This document shows positions 35,054 to 45,705 of a DNA stretch of 64,000 bases, in pieces. How positions within the stretch are numbered: position 1 is the first letter of the stretch; every line of letters begins with the position of its first letter. The DNA is from Cupriavidus taiwanensis (GTDB taxonomy: Bacteria > Pseudomonadota > Gammaproteobacteria > Burkholderiales > Burkholderiaceae), in assembly GCF_900249755.1 (NCBI RefSeq), contig NZ_LT976853.1, forward strand, positions 676,207-740,206, given 5' to 3'. A model generated the notes under the pieces. The model made no database searches, had not been told where the DNA came from, and saw nothing but the letters and a program-made list of their open reading frames with translations. The position numbers and the translations under genes are program-made.

Positions 35054-36445
35054 ATGCCAAGACTTGTAGCGGTATCCAACCGGGTCGCAGATCCCCGCAA
35101 CGTCGCCGCGGGCGGCCTGGCCGTCGCGCTTTCGGAAGCCCTGCGCCAGACCGGCGGCCTGTGGTTCGGCTGGAGCGGCAAGGCGCTGGAAACCGCGCAG
35201 GGCGGCACGCCCGGTGAAGGCGACCTGCACCTGCAGCAGGCCGGCAACGTCACGCTGGCGACGGTCGACCTGTGCCGCGAGGACCATGACGCCTATTACC
35301 AGGGCTACAGCAACGGCGTGCTGTGGCCGGTGTTCCACTACCGGCTGGACCTGGCGGACTTCGATTCCAACTTCCTGAACGGCTACCGGCGCGTGAACCA
35401 GCTGTTCGCACGCAAGCTGGCGCCGCTGCTGGAGCCCGACGACATCATCTGGATCCACGACTACCACCTGATCCCGCTGGCGTCCGAGCTGCGCGCGATC
35501 GGCTGCGGGCAGAAGATCGGCTTCTTCCTGCACGTGCCGCTGCCGCCGCCGCTGATCCTGGCCGCGATCCCGCAGCACGAGTGGCTGATGCGCGCGCTCT
35601 TTGCCTACGACCTGCTCGGCTTCCAGAGCCATGCCGACGTCGAGCATTTCTCGCGCTACGTGCAGGCCGAAGCGCAGGCCGAGCCGATGGGCGAGCACCG
35701 CTACCGCGCGTTCCACCGCACGGTGCGGGCGCAGGCGTTCCCGATCGGCATCGACGTCGACGAGTTCATGGAACTGGGCCGCGGCGAGGAAGCGCAGGAA
35801 ACCTACGAGATGATGTGCGCGCAGTACGCGCGCCGCCGGCTGCTGCTGGGCATCGACCGGCTCGACTATTCCAAGGGCCTGCCGCAGCGGCTCAAGGCGT
35901 TCTACCGGCTGCTGGCCGAATACCCCGAGAACCGCTCGAGCGCAACGCTGGTGCAGATCGCCGCGCCGTCGCGCGAATCGGTCGACGCCTATGCCGACCT
36001 GCGCCGCGAGATGGAGCAGCTGAGCGGTTCGATCAACGGCGAATTCGGTGAGCTGGACTGGATGCCGGTGCGCTACATCCACCGCACCACCGCGCGCAAG
36101 CGGCTGCCGGGCCTGTGCCGCGCCAGCCGCGTGGCGCTGGTGACCCCGCTGCGCGACGGCATGAACCTGGTGGCCAAGGAATTCATCGCTGCTCAGGATC
36201 CCGAAGACCCTGGCGTGCTGGTGCTGTCGCGCTTTGCCGGCGCGGCCGAGCAGCTGCGCGAGGCGCTGCTGGTCAATCCCTACGACACGCGCGCCACCGC
36301 GCAGGCAATCCAGCAGGCGCTGCACATGCCGCTGGCCGAGCGCCAGCAGCGCCACCAGAAACTGCTGGAGCGCATCCGCGCGCAGGATGTGCACTGGTGG
36401 AGCCGTGAATACCTGCGCGCACTGACTGAGACCGAGGGCGCATAG
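35054..36445 (+). CDS. otsA: Trehalose-6-phosphate synthase
   Basis: 463 residues of GT-B fold (GT20) making trehalose-6-phosphate from UDP-glucose and glucose-6-phosphate. Seen: VSNRVADPRNVAAGGLAVAL (glycine loop), NGVLWPVFHYR, IWIHDYHLIPLA, FFLHVPLPPPLI, GIDRLDYSKGLPQRLKAF (Arg/Lys that bind phosphate) and TPLRDGMNLVAKEF. It is the last gene of the trehalose operon, 49 bp after the GH15 gene. Trehalose is probably a compatible solute here. Confidence 0.96.
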   Translation: MPRLVAVSNRVADPRNVAAGGLAVALSEALRQTGGLWFGWSGKALETAQGGTPGEGDLHLQQAGNVTLATVDLCREDHDAYYQGYSNGVLWPVFHYRLDLADFDSNFLNGYRRVNQLFARKLAPLLEPDDIIWIHDYHLIPLASELRAIGCGQKIGFFLHVPLPPPLILAAIPQHEWLMRALFAYDLLGFQSHADVEHFSRYVQAEAQAEPMGEHRYRAFHRTVRAQAFPIGIDVDEFMELGRGEEAQETYEMMCAQYARRRLLLGIDRLDYSKGLPQRLKAFYRLLAEYPENRSSATLVQIAAPSRESVDAYADLRREMEQLSGSINGEFGELDWMPVRYIHRTTARKRLPGLCRASRVALVTPLRDGMNLVAKEFIAAQDPEDPGVLVLSRFAGAAEQLREALLVNPYDTRATAQAIQQALHMPLAERQQRHQKLLERIRAQDVHWWSREYLRALTETEGA

Positions 36446-36497
36446 CGCAAGCGCGTTCCTGCAGAAGGCGGGGGCGTCCCGGTCGGGGAGCAAGACC

Positions 36498-36854
36498 ATG
36501 AGCGAAAACCTGGCAGCGCAATCCTGCACGCCTTGCCGTGGCGGCGTGCCGCCGCTGACGCCCGACGAAGCCGAGGCCCTGCTGCAGCAGGCACCCGGCT
36601 GGGAACTGGCGGACGGCGCCACGCGGCTCGAACGGCGTTTCAGCTTCGGCAATTTCGCGCAGGCGCTGGCCTTCGTGAACGGCGTCGGACAACTGGCCGA
36701 GGCGCAGGGGCATCATCCCGAGATCAGTTTCGGCTGGGGGCATGCCACGGTGTCGTGGCGTACGAAGAAGATCAAGGGGCTGCATCGCAATGATTTCATC
36801 ATGGCGGTGAAGACCAGCGAGCTGGCGGAAGGGGACGATGGTGACGGCGGCTGA
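36498..36854 (+). CDS. phhB: 4a-hydroxytetrahydrobiopterin dehydratase (pterin-4a-carbinolamine dehydratase)
   Basis: 118 residues of the small PCD/DCoH family that recycles the pterin cofactor of phenylalanine hydroxylase. The active-site motif is EAQGHHPEISFGWGHATVSW (His71-His72 and the later His). No phenylalanine hydroxylase gene is adjacent. A GGGGAG-type site lies upstream of ATG 36498. It is followed by copy 3 of the palindromic repeat. Confidence 0.92.
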   Translation: MSENLAAQSCTPCRGGVPPLTPDEAEALLQQAPGWELADGATRLERRFSFGNFAQALAFVNGVGQLAEAQGHHPEISFGWGHATVSWRTKKIKGLHRNDFIMAVKTSELAEGDDGDGG

Positions 36855-36905
36855 GGCCGACGCTGTCTGGACGACGGCGCGCGGCGTTAGCGTGTGAACT
36901 ACTGC

Positions 36906-37044
36906 AAGCCGGTCCCCTCTCCCGCTTGCGGGAGAGGGCTAGGGTGAGGGCCAGCGGTTGCGGACCAACCCGCCATATCGCAAGGCAAGCGCCTGCCCTC
37001 ACCCCCGGCCCCTCTCCCGCAGGCGGGAGAGGGGAGAAAACCGG
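36906..37044. repeat. Dispersed palindromic repeat, copy 3
   Basis: Same two-hairpin organisation (CCCTCTCCCGC-TT-GCGGGAGAGGG, then about 70 bp, then CCCCTCTCCCGC-AG-GCGGGAGAGGGG), with GCAAGCCGG at its left end as in copies 1 and 2. It lies between the convergent phhB and mocA-like genes. Confidence 0.9.
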
Positions 37045-37063
37045 CGGGATTCGTGCGCCTCAG

Positions 37064-37669
37064 TCAGCGCAAATCCGCCGGCGTATCAATATCCCTGAAC
37101 GCCCCTTCCTCTTCCGTCAGGATCCGCGTCACCGGCTTGTCCTTCAGCAGCGCGCGCGCGCCCTCGTCGCCCTCCAGCGCCAGCAGGGCCTCGCGCCAGG
37201 CCGCGCCAAAGCCAACCGGATGCCCGCGCTGCCCATTGCGCCACGGTGCGGCGATGGTATCGGGCGTGGTGATGGTCAGCGCCACCGCGCGGATCAGCTC
37301 CATCGGCAGCCACGGCATGTCCGCCAGCGCCACCACCCAGCCGCGCGCTTCCGGCGTGGCCGCCACCGCGGCGCGCAGCGCCGCGCCCATGCCGGCCTCG
37401 GCCTCCGGCGCTTCCAGCACGCGGCAGCCGCCGCGGCGCAGTTCCTGCGCCAGCGCCGGGTTGCCGGGGCGGATCACCGCGATCGACTCCGGCAGCGCGG
37501 CGGCCAGCGTGCGGGCGCTGCGCCAGGCGACGGTGCGCCCGCCGGGCAAGACCTCGAGCAGCTTGTTGCGCTGGCCGGCGGCATCGAAGCGGCGGCCGAA
37601 GCCGGCCGCCAGCAGGATGCCGGTGGGCAGGTCGGTGCGGAGCAGGGGGGCGTTGGGGGCGGCGGTCAT
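37064..37669 (-). CDS. mocA: Molybdenum cofactor cytidylyltransferase-like protein (MocA/MobA-like)
   Basis: 201-residue MobA/MocA-like nucleotidyltransferase. The NTP-binding motif LLAAGFGRRFDAAGQRNKLLEVLPGG matches the LAAGxxxRxG...K pattern. The ADMPWLPMELI motif holds the metal-binding aspartate. GQRGHPVGFGAAWREALLALEGDEGARALL is the MocA-type C-terminal motif. MocA makes the cytosine-dinucleotide form of molybdopterin used by xanthine-oxidase-family enzymes such as the cox-like one upstream. It is the last gene of the operon. Confidence 0.9.
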   Translation of the reverse strand: MTAAPNAPLLRTDLPTGILLAAGFGRRFDAAGQRNKLLEVLPGGRTVAWRSARTLAAALPESIAVIRPGNPALAQELRRGGCRVLEAPEAEAGMGAALRAAVAATPEARGWVVALADMPWLPMELIRAVALTITTPDTIAAPWRNGQRGHPVGFGAAWREALLALEGDEGARALLKDKPVTRILTEEEGAFRDIDTPADLR

Positions 37670-37688
37670 GGCGGCACTCGCGGGGTCG

Positions 37689-38726
37689 TCAGGCAGGATC
37701 GGGCGCCACGTCGCAGCTGCTGCCGGTGCTGGCAGCCATCTCGCGCGCGGCCTTGGCGCCTTCCACCTGCAGGATGTCGGGCAGCGATACGTGGTTCTTG
37801 GCCGCGATCACCTCGGCCAGGATCGAGATCGCGATTTCCGGCGGCGTGCGGCTGCCGATATAGATGCCCACCGGGCCGTGCAGGCGCGCCAGCTGCAGTT
37901 CGGTCAGGTCGAACTCCTTGAGCCGTTCGCGGCGCGCCTGGTTGTTGCGGCGCGAACCCAGCGCGCCCACATAGAAGGCGCGGGTGCGCAGCGCCTCCAT
38001 CAGCGCCAGGTCGTCGAGCTTGGGGTCGTGCGTCAGCGCGATCACCGCGCTGCGCTCGTCCAGCTTCATGTCGGTGACGGTGTCGTCCGGCATGGTGCGC
38101 ACCATGGTGACGCCGGGGATGTCCCAGGTCTCGGTGTACTCCTCGCGCGGGTCGCAGACGGTGACCTGGAAGCCCAGCCCCACCGCGATCTGGCACAGGT
38201 ACTTGGACAGCTGCCCGGCGCCGATCACCAGCATGCGGTAGCGCGGGCCGTGGATGGTGAGCAGGGTCTTGCCGTCGAACGCCAGCCCGTCGGTGGCATT
38301 GGCCGGACCCAGCGTGGCCGCGCCCGTGCCCAGGTCGAGCGTGCGTGCGACCAGGCGGCCGTTTTCCACCGCATCGAGCAGCTCGGCGATGCCGCTGGCC
38401 GGCTTGAGCGGCTCGGCGACCAGTTCGATGGTGCCGCCGCAGGGCAGGCCGAAGCGGTGGGCTTCCTCGGCGCTGATGCCGTACTTGATCGCTTCGGGGC
38501 GGTCCGAGGTGATCCCTTGCTTGCGCACGCGGTCGATGATGTCGTCCTCGATGCAGCCGCCCGAGACCGAGCCCACCACCAGGCCGTCGTCGCGCACGGC
38601 CAGCATCGCGCCTTCGGGCCGGGGCGACGAGCCCCAGGTGCGCACTACCGTCACCAGCAGCACGCGATGGCCTTGCTGCTGCCACTGCACGCTGTTCTTC
38701 AGGACTTCGAGATCCACGCTGTCCAT
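37689..38726 (-). CDS. XdhC/CoxI family molybdenum-enzyme maturation factor
   Basis: 345 residues: an N-terminal XdhC/CoxI domain (TVVRTWGSSPRPEGAMLAV, then SGGCIEDDII with the conserved cysteine, then GLPCGGTIEL), and a C-terminal Rossmann-type XdhC_C domain (RMLVIGAGQLSKYLCQIAVGLGF, YVGALGSRRN). Family members bind molybdenum cofactor and insert the sulfurated form into the apo-enzyme. The start lies 28 bp inside the end of coxG, so translation is coupled. Confidence 0.92.
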   Translation of the reverse strand: MDSVDLEVLKNSVQWQQQGHRVLLVTVVRTWGSSPRPEGAMLAVRDDGLVVGSVSGGCIEDDIIDRVRKQGITSDRPEAIKYGISAEEAHRFGLPCGGTIELVAEPLKPASGIAELLDAVENGRLVARTLDLGTGAATLGPANATDGLAFDGKTLLTIHGPRYRMLVIGAGQLSKYLCQIAVGLGFQVTVCDPREEYTETWDIPGVTMVRTMPDDTVTDMKLDERSAVIALTHDPKLDDLALMEALRTRAFYVGALGSRRNNQARRERLKEFDLTELQLARLHGPVGIYIGSRTPPEIAISILAEVIAAKNHVSLPDILQVEGAKAAREMAASTGSSCDVAPDPA

Positions 38727-39265
38727 GATCGTTTCCGCTTCGCTTGTTCTGTCGGTTCGTTATCGGGGTTGTCGCCGGCGGCTGCGGCGGGGGCGCCCTC
38801 GGCCGCTGGCGTGCTGTCTGTGGCGTCAGGGGTGACGGCCTCGGTGAAGCGCGCAAAGAAGGTGTCAGCCATCTTGCGTGCCGCGGCGTCCACCAGCCGC
38901 GAGCCGATCTGCGCGATCTTGCCCCCCACCTGGGCGTTGACGGTATAGGTCAGGACAGTTTCCTCGCCGTCCGGTTCCAGCCGGACCCGCGCACTGCCCT
39001 TGCCGAAGCCCGCGGCGCCACCCTGGCCGTCGAAACGGATGGTGTAGCTGTCGGGCGCCTGGATGTCTTCCAGCGCCATGCGGCCCTTGAAGCGCGCCTT
39101 GACCGGGCCCACCGCGGCCGTCATGGCCAGCAGGTAGGCGTGGTCGCCGTCGGGCTCGATACTCTCACATCCGGGGATGCATTGCTTGAGCAGCTCGGTG
39201 TCGTTGAGCGCTTCCCATGCCACCTGCTGCGGGACCGGCAGGCGCTGGCTCTGGTTCATTTCCAT
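38699..39265 (-). CDS. coxG: CoxG/SRPBCC family protein
   Basis: 188 residues. The CoxG (carbon monoxide dehydrogenase subunit G) START-like fold covers residues 1-145 (VPQQVAWEALNDTELLKQCIPGCESIE, AAVGPVKARFKGRMAL, GKGSARVRL). A Pro/Ala-rich linker and a short basic, Trp-containing C-terminus follow. In Oligotropha, CoxG helps membrane association of CO dehydrogenase. The coxE stop lies within its first codons (10-bp overlap). Confidence 0.9.
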   Translation of the reverse strand: MEMNQSQRLPVPQQVAWEALNDTELLKQCIPGCESIEPDGDHAYLLAMTAAVGPVKARFKGRMALEDIQAPDSYTIRFDGQGGAAGFGKGSARVRLEPDGEETVLTYTVNAQVGGKIAQIGSRLVDAAARKMADTFFARFTEAVTPDATDSTPAAEGAPAAAAGDNPDNEPTEQAKRKRSWTAWISKS

Positions 39266-40512
39266 GGCGGGGCTTCCTTGTTTGGCGTGGCGGGGGCGGT
39301 GGCCCGGGGCGGGCCGCCGTGGTCGGACAGCAGCGTCTCGAGCGCCAGCAGGCTGTCCAGGTTATGGGCCGGGCGCAGCGCGTCGACGTGCGGCAGGATG
39401 GCTTGCACGCCACGCGCCTGCGGCGCGAAGCCGGGGTAGCGCAGCAGCGGGTTGAGCCAGACGATGCGGTGCGCAAAGCGGCGCAGCCGCGCCATCTCTG
39501 CGCCCAGCAGGTCGATCTGCTCGTGGTCCAGGCCGTCGGTGACCAGCAGCACGGTGGCGCGCCCGGACAGCGTGCGCCGCGCCCAGTGGCGGTTGAAGCT
39601 CGCCAGCGCGGGGCCGATGCGGGTGCCGCCGGCCCAGTCGCGCACCTGCGCGGTGATCACGGCGACGGCCTCGTCCGGGTCGCGTTCGCGCAGCGAGCGG
39701 GTGATGTTGGTCAGCCGCGTGCCGAACAGGAACACCGACATGCGCTCGCGCGACTGCATCAGCGCATGGCAGAAGTACAGCACCGCGCGCGAGTACTGGC
39801 TCATCGAACCGGAAATATCGAGCAGCAGCACCACTGGCGGCTTGCGCTCGGCGTGCTTGCGGAATTTCCAGCGCAGCCATTCGCCGTGCTGGCGCACCGC
39901 CAGGCGCGCGCTGGCGCGCAGGTCGGCGTGGGAGCCGCAGGCGGCGGCGCGCAGCCGGCGCGTGCGCTGCAGCGCCAGGTGGGCGCGGCGCGTGCGCACC
40001 AGGTGCTGCAGCGCGCGCCATTCCTGCGCGGTCAGAGTGTCGAAGTCGCGCTGCGCCAGGCGTTCCTGGTCGGAGAAGGTCAGCGGCACGTGAACGCGCT
40101 GCGCTTCCGTCTGCGCCGGGCGCGCTGGCATGTCGGGCTGGCGCGCGGCCAGCGCATCGGCCAGCCGGTTGCTGCGCCTGGGCGGCGGCGCGCCGGCGTC
40201 GACGCGCGGCAGCAGCAGCGCGCGCAGCTTGCCTTCCCAGTCAGGGTCGCGCCAGAACAGGTCGAAGGCGGCGTCGAACAGCGGGCGCTGGTCGGGGCCG
40301 GACAGCACCAGCGCCGCCAGCGCGGCGCGCACCTCGTCGCGCTGGCCGATATCGACCAGCCGCAGCGCGCTCAGCGCATCGACCGCGTGCGCCGGCGACA
40401 GCGCAAAGCCGCCATCGCGCAGCAGCCGCATGAAGTGGGTGACGTTGCGCGCCAGCACCGGCAGTCCCGCTGGCGGACCGCCGCTGCGCGCGCCGGCGTG
40501 CAGCATCGGCAC
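39256..40512 (-). CDS. coxE: VWA domain protein CoxE
   Basis: 418 residues. An N-terminal helical CoxE domain is followed by a C-terminal von Willebrand A domain with an intact MIDAS (LLLDISGSMSQYSR near residue 230) and VTDGLDHEQIDLL. Together with a MoxR-type ATPase, CoxE proteins act as a chaperone pair that in Oligotropha assembles the Mo-Cu site. The start is GTG 40512: GGGAGG lies seven bases upstream; ATG 40506 is an alternative. It directly follows coxD. Confidence 0.92.
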   Translation of the reverse strand: MPMLHAGARSGGPPAGLPVLARNVTHFMRLLRDGGFALSPAHAVDALSALRLVDIGQRDEVRAALAALVLSGPDQRPLFDAAFDLFWRDPDWEGKLRALLLPRVDAGAPPPRRSNRLADALAARQPDMPARPAQTEAQRVHVPLTFSDQERLAQRDFDTLTAQEWRALQHLVRTRRAHLALQRTRRLRAAACGSHADLRASARLAVRQHGEWLRWKFRKHAERKPPVVLLLDISGSMSQYSRAVLYFCHALMQSRERMSVFLFGTRLTNITRSLRERDPDEAVAVITAQVRDWAGGTRIGPALASFNRHWARRTLSGRATVLLVTDGLDHEQIDLLGAEMARLRRFAHRIVWLNPLLRYPGFAPQARGVQAILPHVDALRPAHNLDSLLALETLLSDHGGPPRATAPATPNKEAPPWK

Positions 40513-40515
40513 GGC

Positions 40516-41412
40516 TCAGCCTCCCGGCGCGGCGCCCGCCAGCAATTCCGCCACGGTGGGGCCGTCGACGCGCGCCAGGTCGTCCTGGTACTTGAGCAGC
40601 ACGCCCAGCGTATCGCGCACCGATTGCGGATCGAGTTCGGTGGTGCCCAGCGCGGCCAGCGCGCGGCACCAGTCGATGGCCTCGGCGATGCCGGGCGCCT
40701 TGAACAGGTCGATGCCGCGCAGCCGGTGCACGAAGTCGACCGCCTGCACCTGCAGCGCGGCCGCGGCCTCGGGCGCGCGCGCCGCGACGATCTGCAGTTC
40801 GCGCTCGCGCTCCGGATAGCCGACCCACTGGTACAGGCAGCGGCGCTTGAGCGCGTCATGGACCTCGCGCGTGCGGTTGGAGGTGATCACGATCAGCGGC
40901 GGGCGCTCGGCGCGGATCACGCCGATCTCCGGGATCGACACCTGGAATTCGGACAGGACTTCGAGCAGGAAGGCCTCGAACGGTTCGTCGGCCCGGTCGA
41001 TCTCGTCGATCAGCAGCACGCGCGGCACGTCAGGTGCGGCGGGGTCGGGCAGCAGCGCCTCCAGCAGCGGGCGCTTGAGCAGGTAGTCGTCGTGGTACAG
41101 CGATTGCGCCTCGGGCCGCTCGCCGCGCGCCTCGGCCAGCCGCAGCGCCATGATCTGGCGCGGGTAGTCCCATTCGTACAGCGCGCTGGCGGCGTCGAGC
41201 CCCTCATAGCACTGCAGCCGCAGCAGCCGCGTGCCGAGCACGCCGGCCATCGCCTGCGCCAGCGCGGTCTTGCCGACGCCGGGCTCGCCCTCGAGAAACA
41301 GCGGGCGCTGCATGCGCAGCGCGAGGTAGAGCACCGTGGCGGTTTCGCGGTCGGCGAAGTATTGCTGGCGGGCGAGCTGGGCGAGGGTGTCGTCGATGGA
41401 GGTGGGGAGCAT
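40516..41412 (-). CDS. coxD: MoxR-type AAA+ ATPase CoxD
   Basis: 298-residue AAA+ ATPase. Walker A is LEGEPGVGKTALAQAMA, Walker B LLIDEIDRADEPFEAFLLEVL, sensor-1 region VITSNRTREVHDALKRRCLYQWVGYP. MoxR ATPases act with VWA proteins as metal-cofactor chaperones; CoxD in Oligotropha is needed for the [CuSMoO2] cluster. The start is ATG 41412; an upstream open extension runs into a palindromic repeat and is rejected. Confidence 0.93.
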   Translation of the reverse strand: MLPTSIDDTLAQLARQQYFADRETATVLYLALRMQRPLFLEGEPGVGKTALAQAMAGVLGTRLLRLQCYEGLDAASALYEWDYPRQIMALRLAEARGERPEAQSLYHDDYLLKRPLLEALLPDPAAPDVPRVLLIDEIDRADEPFEAFLLEVLSEFQVSIPEIGVIRAERPPLIVITSNRTREVHDALKRRCLYQWVGYPERERELQIVAARAPEAAAALQVQAVDFVHRLRGIDLFKAPGIAEAIDWCRALAALGTTELDPQSVRDTLGVLLKYQDDLARVDGPTVAELLAGAAPGG

Positions 41413-41441
41413 GATTTCTAGGCTGGGCGTCACTACGCCTG

Positions 41442-41580
41442 GCGGTTTGCTCCCCTCTCCCGCGTGCGGGAGAGGGGCGGGGGTGAGGGCGGGCGTTGGC
41501 AATAGCGAGGGCGCCTGCTCCGTGGATGCTCCGGCCCTCACCCCCGGCCCCTCTCCCGCCTTGCGGGAGAGGGGAGCACA
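41442..41580. repeat. Dispersed palindromic repeat, copy 4, inside the cox operon
   Basis: Two hairpins (CCCCTCTCCCGC-GT-GCGGGAGAGGGG and CCCCTCTCCCGC-CTT-GCGGGAGAGGGG) with facing GGGTGAGGG and CCCTCACCC arms. It lies between the coxM stop and the coxD start, in the same transcription unit. Confidence 0.9.
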
Positions 41581-41602
41581 CAATCGGAAACGGGAAACGC
41601 CA

Positions 41603-42403
41603 CTAACTCTTCACCGCCGCCTCCACCGCCCTGGCAGCCAGCACCGGAATCAAATGCGCCCGGTACTCCGCCGACCCATGCAGGTCGGCATTCAGCCTCG
41701 CCGCGTCGATCTTCACCGCGCGCGCTGCCTGCGCGGTGAAATTCGCCGACAGCGCCTGCTCCAGCGGCTGGCAACGGAACACGCTGTCCGCCGCGCCGGT
41801 GACGGCCACGCGCACCGTCTTGCCGGTGCGCGCCACCATCACCCCCACCAGCGCGAAGCGCGACGCCGGGTTGGCGAACTTGACGTAGGCGGCCTGGTCG
41901 GGAATCGGGAAGCGTACCGCGGTGATCAGCTCGTCCGCAGCCAGCGCGGTCTCGTAGAGGCCCTTGAAGAAATCGTCGGCCGCGATGCTGCGGCGGTCGG
42001 TGACCACGGTGGCTCCTAGTCCGAGCACGCCTGCCGGATAGTCGGCGGCGGGATCGTCATTGGCGAGCGCGCCGCCAATGGTGCCCATCGCGCGCACCTG
42101 CCGGTCGCCGATGCCGCCGGCCAGCGCCGCCAGCGCCGGGATGCGCTGGCGCACCTCGGCGTTCCCGGCGACGTCGGCATGGCGCGCGGCGGCGCCGATG
42201 ACGACCTCATTGCCTTCGACGCGGATCGCGGCCATGCCGGGAATGCGCGCCACGTCGACCAGCGTCGAGGGCGACGCCAGCCGCAGTTTCATCGCCGCCA
42301 GCAGGCTCTGGCCGCCGCCGAGGAACTTGGCGTCGGGATCGGCCTTGAGCCTGGCGACCGCCGCCTGGGCATCCGCGGCGCGTTCAAAGTTGAATGCGTA
42401 CAT
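41603..42403 (-). CDS. coxM: Molybdenum hydroxylase FAD-binding subunit (CoxM-like)
   Basis: 266 residues. The FAD-binding fold has AKFLGGGQSLLAAMKLRLASP (near 26-46) and the second FAD motif GTIGGALANDDPAADYPA, followed by the CO-dehydrogenase flavoprotein C-terminal domain. It passes electrons from the FeS subunit to FAD. It lies 27 bp downstream of the large-subunit gene. Length is a little under the usual 280-290 but all core motifs are present. Confidence 0.93.
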   Translation of the reverse strand: MYAFNFERAADAQAAVARLKADPDAKFLGGGQSLLAAMKLRLASPSTLVDVARIPGMAAIRVEGNEVVIGAAARHADVAGNAEVRQRIPALAALAGGIGDRQVRAMGTIGGALANDDPAADYPAGVLGLGATVVTDRRSIAADDFFKGLYETALAADELITAVRFPIPDQAAYVKFANPASRFALVGVMVARTGKTVRVAVTGAADSVFRCQPLEQALSANFTAQAARAVKIDAARLNADLHGSAEYRAHLIPVLAARAVEAAVKS

Positions 42404-42430
42404 GTCGGTTTCCTTTGCGGTGCGGTGGGG

Positions 42431-44812
<2,382 letters not shown>

Positions 44813-44823
44813 GGCGGTCTCCG

Positions 44824-45330
44824 TTATTCAGCGCCGGCCGTGGCGGACTGCATGCCCGCCTGGCCCTGCTGCACCGCGCGCACGATATTGTGGTAGCCGG
44901 TGCAGCGGCACAGGTTGCCCTCCAGGTGCTTGCGGATGGTGGCGGCGTCGGCGTCGGGATGTTCCTGAACCAGTGCGGTCGCGCTCATCACCATGCCGGG
45001 CGTGCAGAAGCCGCATTGCAGCCCGTGGCATTCGCGGAACGCCTCCTGCATCGGATGCAGGCCGTTGCCGGGCTTGTCGCCGGTCTTGGCGGCCAGCCCT
45101 TCGATGGTGGTCACGGTGGCGCCGTCCGCCTGCAGCGCCAGCAGGTTGCACGACTTGACCGCCCGGCCATCCAGGTGGACCGTGCAGGCGCCGCACTGCG
45201 CGGTGTCGCAGCCGACGTGGGTGCCGGTCAGGCGCAGCTGTTCGCGCAGGAACTGGACCAGGAGGGTGTTGGGTTCTACCTGCGCGTCGACGGGCTTGCC
45301 GTTGACCGTCAGGCGGATCGGAATCGCCAT
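44824..45330 (-). CDS. coxS: Molybdenum hydroxylase 2Fe-2S subunit (CoxS-like)
   Basis: 168 residues. The N-terminal plant-type 2Fe-2S cluster has [24 protein letters not shown], and the C-terminal cluster domain has [12 protein letters not shown] and [13 protein letters not shown]. It relays electrons between the molybdenum site and FAD. I chose ATG 45330 because GGAG lies six bases upstream; ATG 45342 would add four residues. First gene of the operon. Confidence 0.94.
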   Translation of the reverse strand: MAIPIRLTVNGKPVDAQVEPNTLLVQFLREQLRLTGTHVGCDTAQCGACTVHLDGRAVKSCNLLALQADGATVTTIEGLAAKTGDKPGNGLHPMQEAFRECHGLQCGFCTPGMVMSATALVQEHPDADAATIRKHLEGNLCRCTGYHNIVRAVQQGQAGMQSATAGAE

Positions 45331-45705
45331 GCTTGTCTCCATGTGGGGTGGACGCGCATGACCAATTCCCAGATCCCGAAAGCCACTGCGCGGGACTGGC
45401 CACGACGCGGTACTGCCGTTTGGTACTGCCGCTTAAGACGGCTATAGGACGGCTAATTCGTGATATTGGTGCTGCCGCTGCAACTGCCATGGGTGCGCCA
45501 GCGAACGTTGCGGCCGGCGCGTGGGCGCGGCCGGCGAACGTTTGGCCGCGACAGGCTCTAACAGTTAATCACAAATCAAGCACAGGTGCCATGTGGTTTG
45601 CCCGCGCCCCGTTCGGGGCACGCCCGGCTAGAATGAGCCGCGCCACCGGCCCTGTCCCCTTAGCCGCCGGCCCCGGCCCCTTGGCCACCGGCCCTGTCCC
45701 TTTAC
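45331..45705. promoter_or_regulatory. Divergent cox operon / YqaA-gene intergenic region
   Basis: 375 bp. Near the cox side a 10-bp direct repeat GGTACTGCCG occurs at 45409-45418 and 45422-45431 (13-bp period), followed by GCCGCTTAAGACGGC; these resemble tandem binding sites for an activator of the minus-strand operon. A second motif, CGGCCGGCG with flanking GCGAACGTT, is duplicated at about 45501-45519 and 45529-45543. The region ends in a 3 x 21 bp repeat. No adjacent regulator gene and no firm -35/-10. Confidence 0.4.
45642..45704. repeat. Three 21-bp tandem repeats before the YqaA-like gene
   Basis: Units begin at 45642, 45663 and 45684 (GCCACCGGCCCTGTCCCCTT-type; the middle unit diverges by a few bases). 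The last unit ends one base before the ATG at 45706, where a ribosome-binding site would be expected; none is seen. Confidence 0.85.

Noticed and set aside
45642..45704. Possible CRISPR or iteron origin
   Set aside because: Only three 21-bp units with no spacers, no cas or replication-initiator gene nearby.
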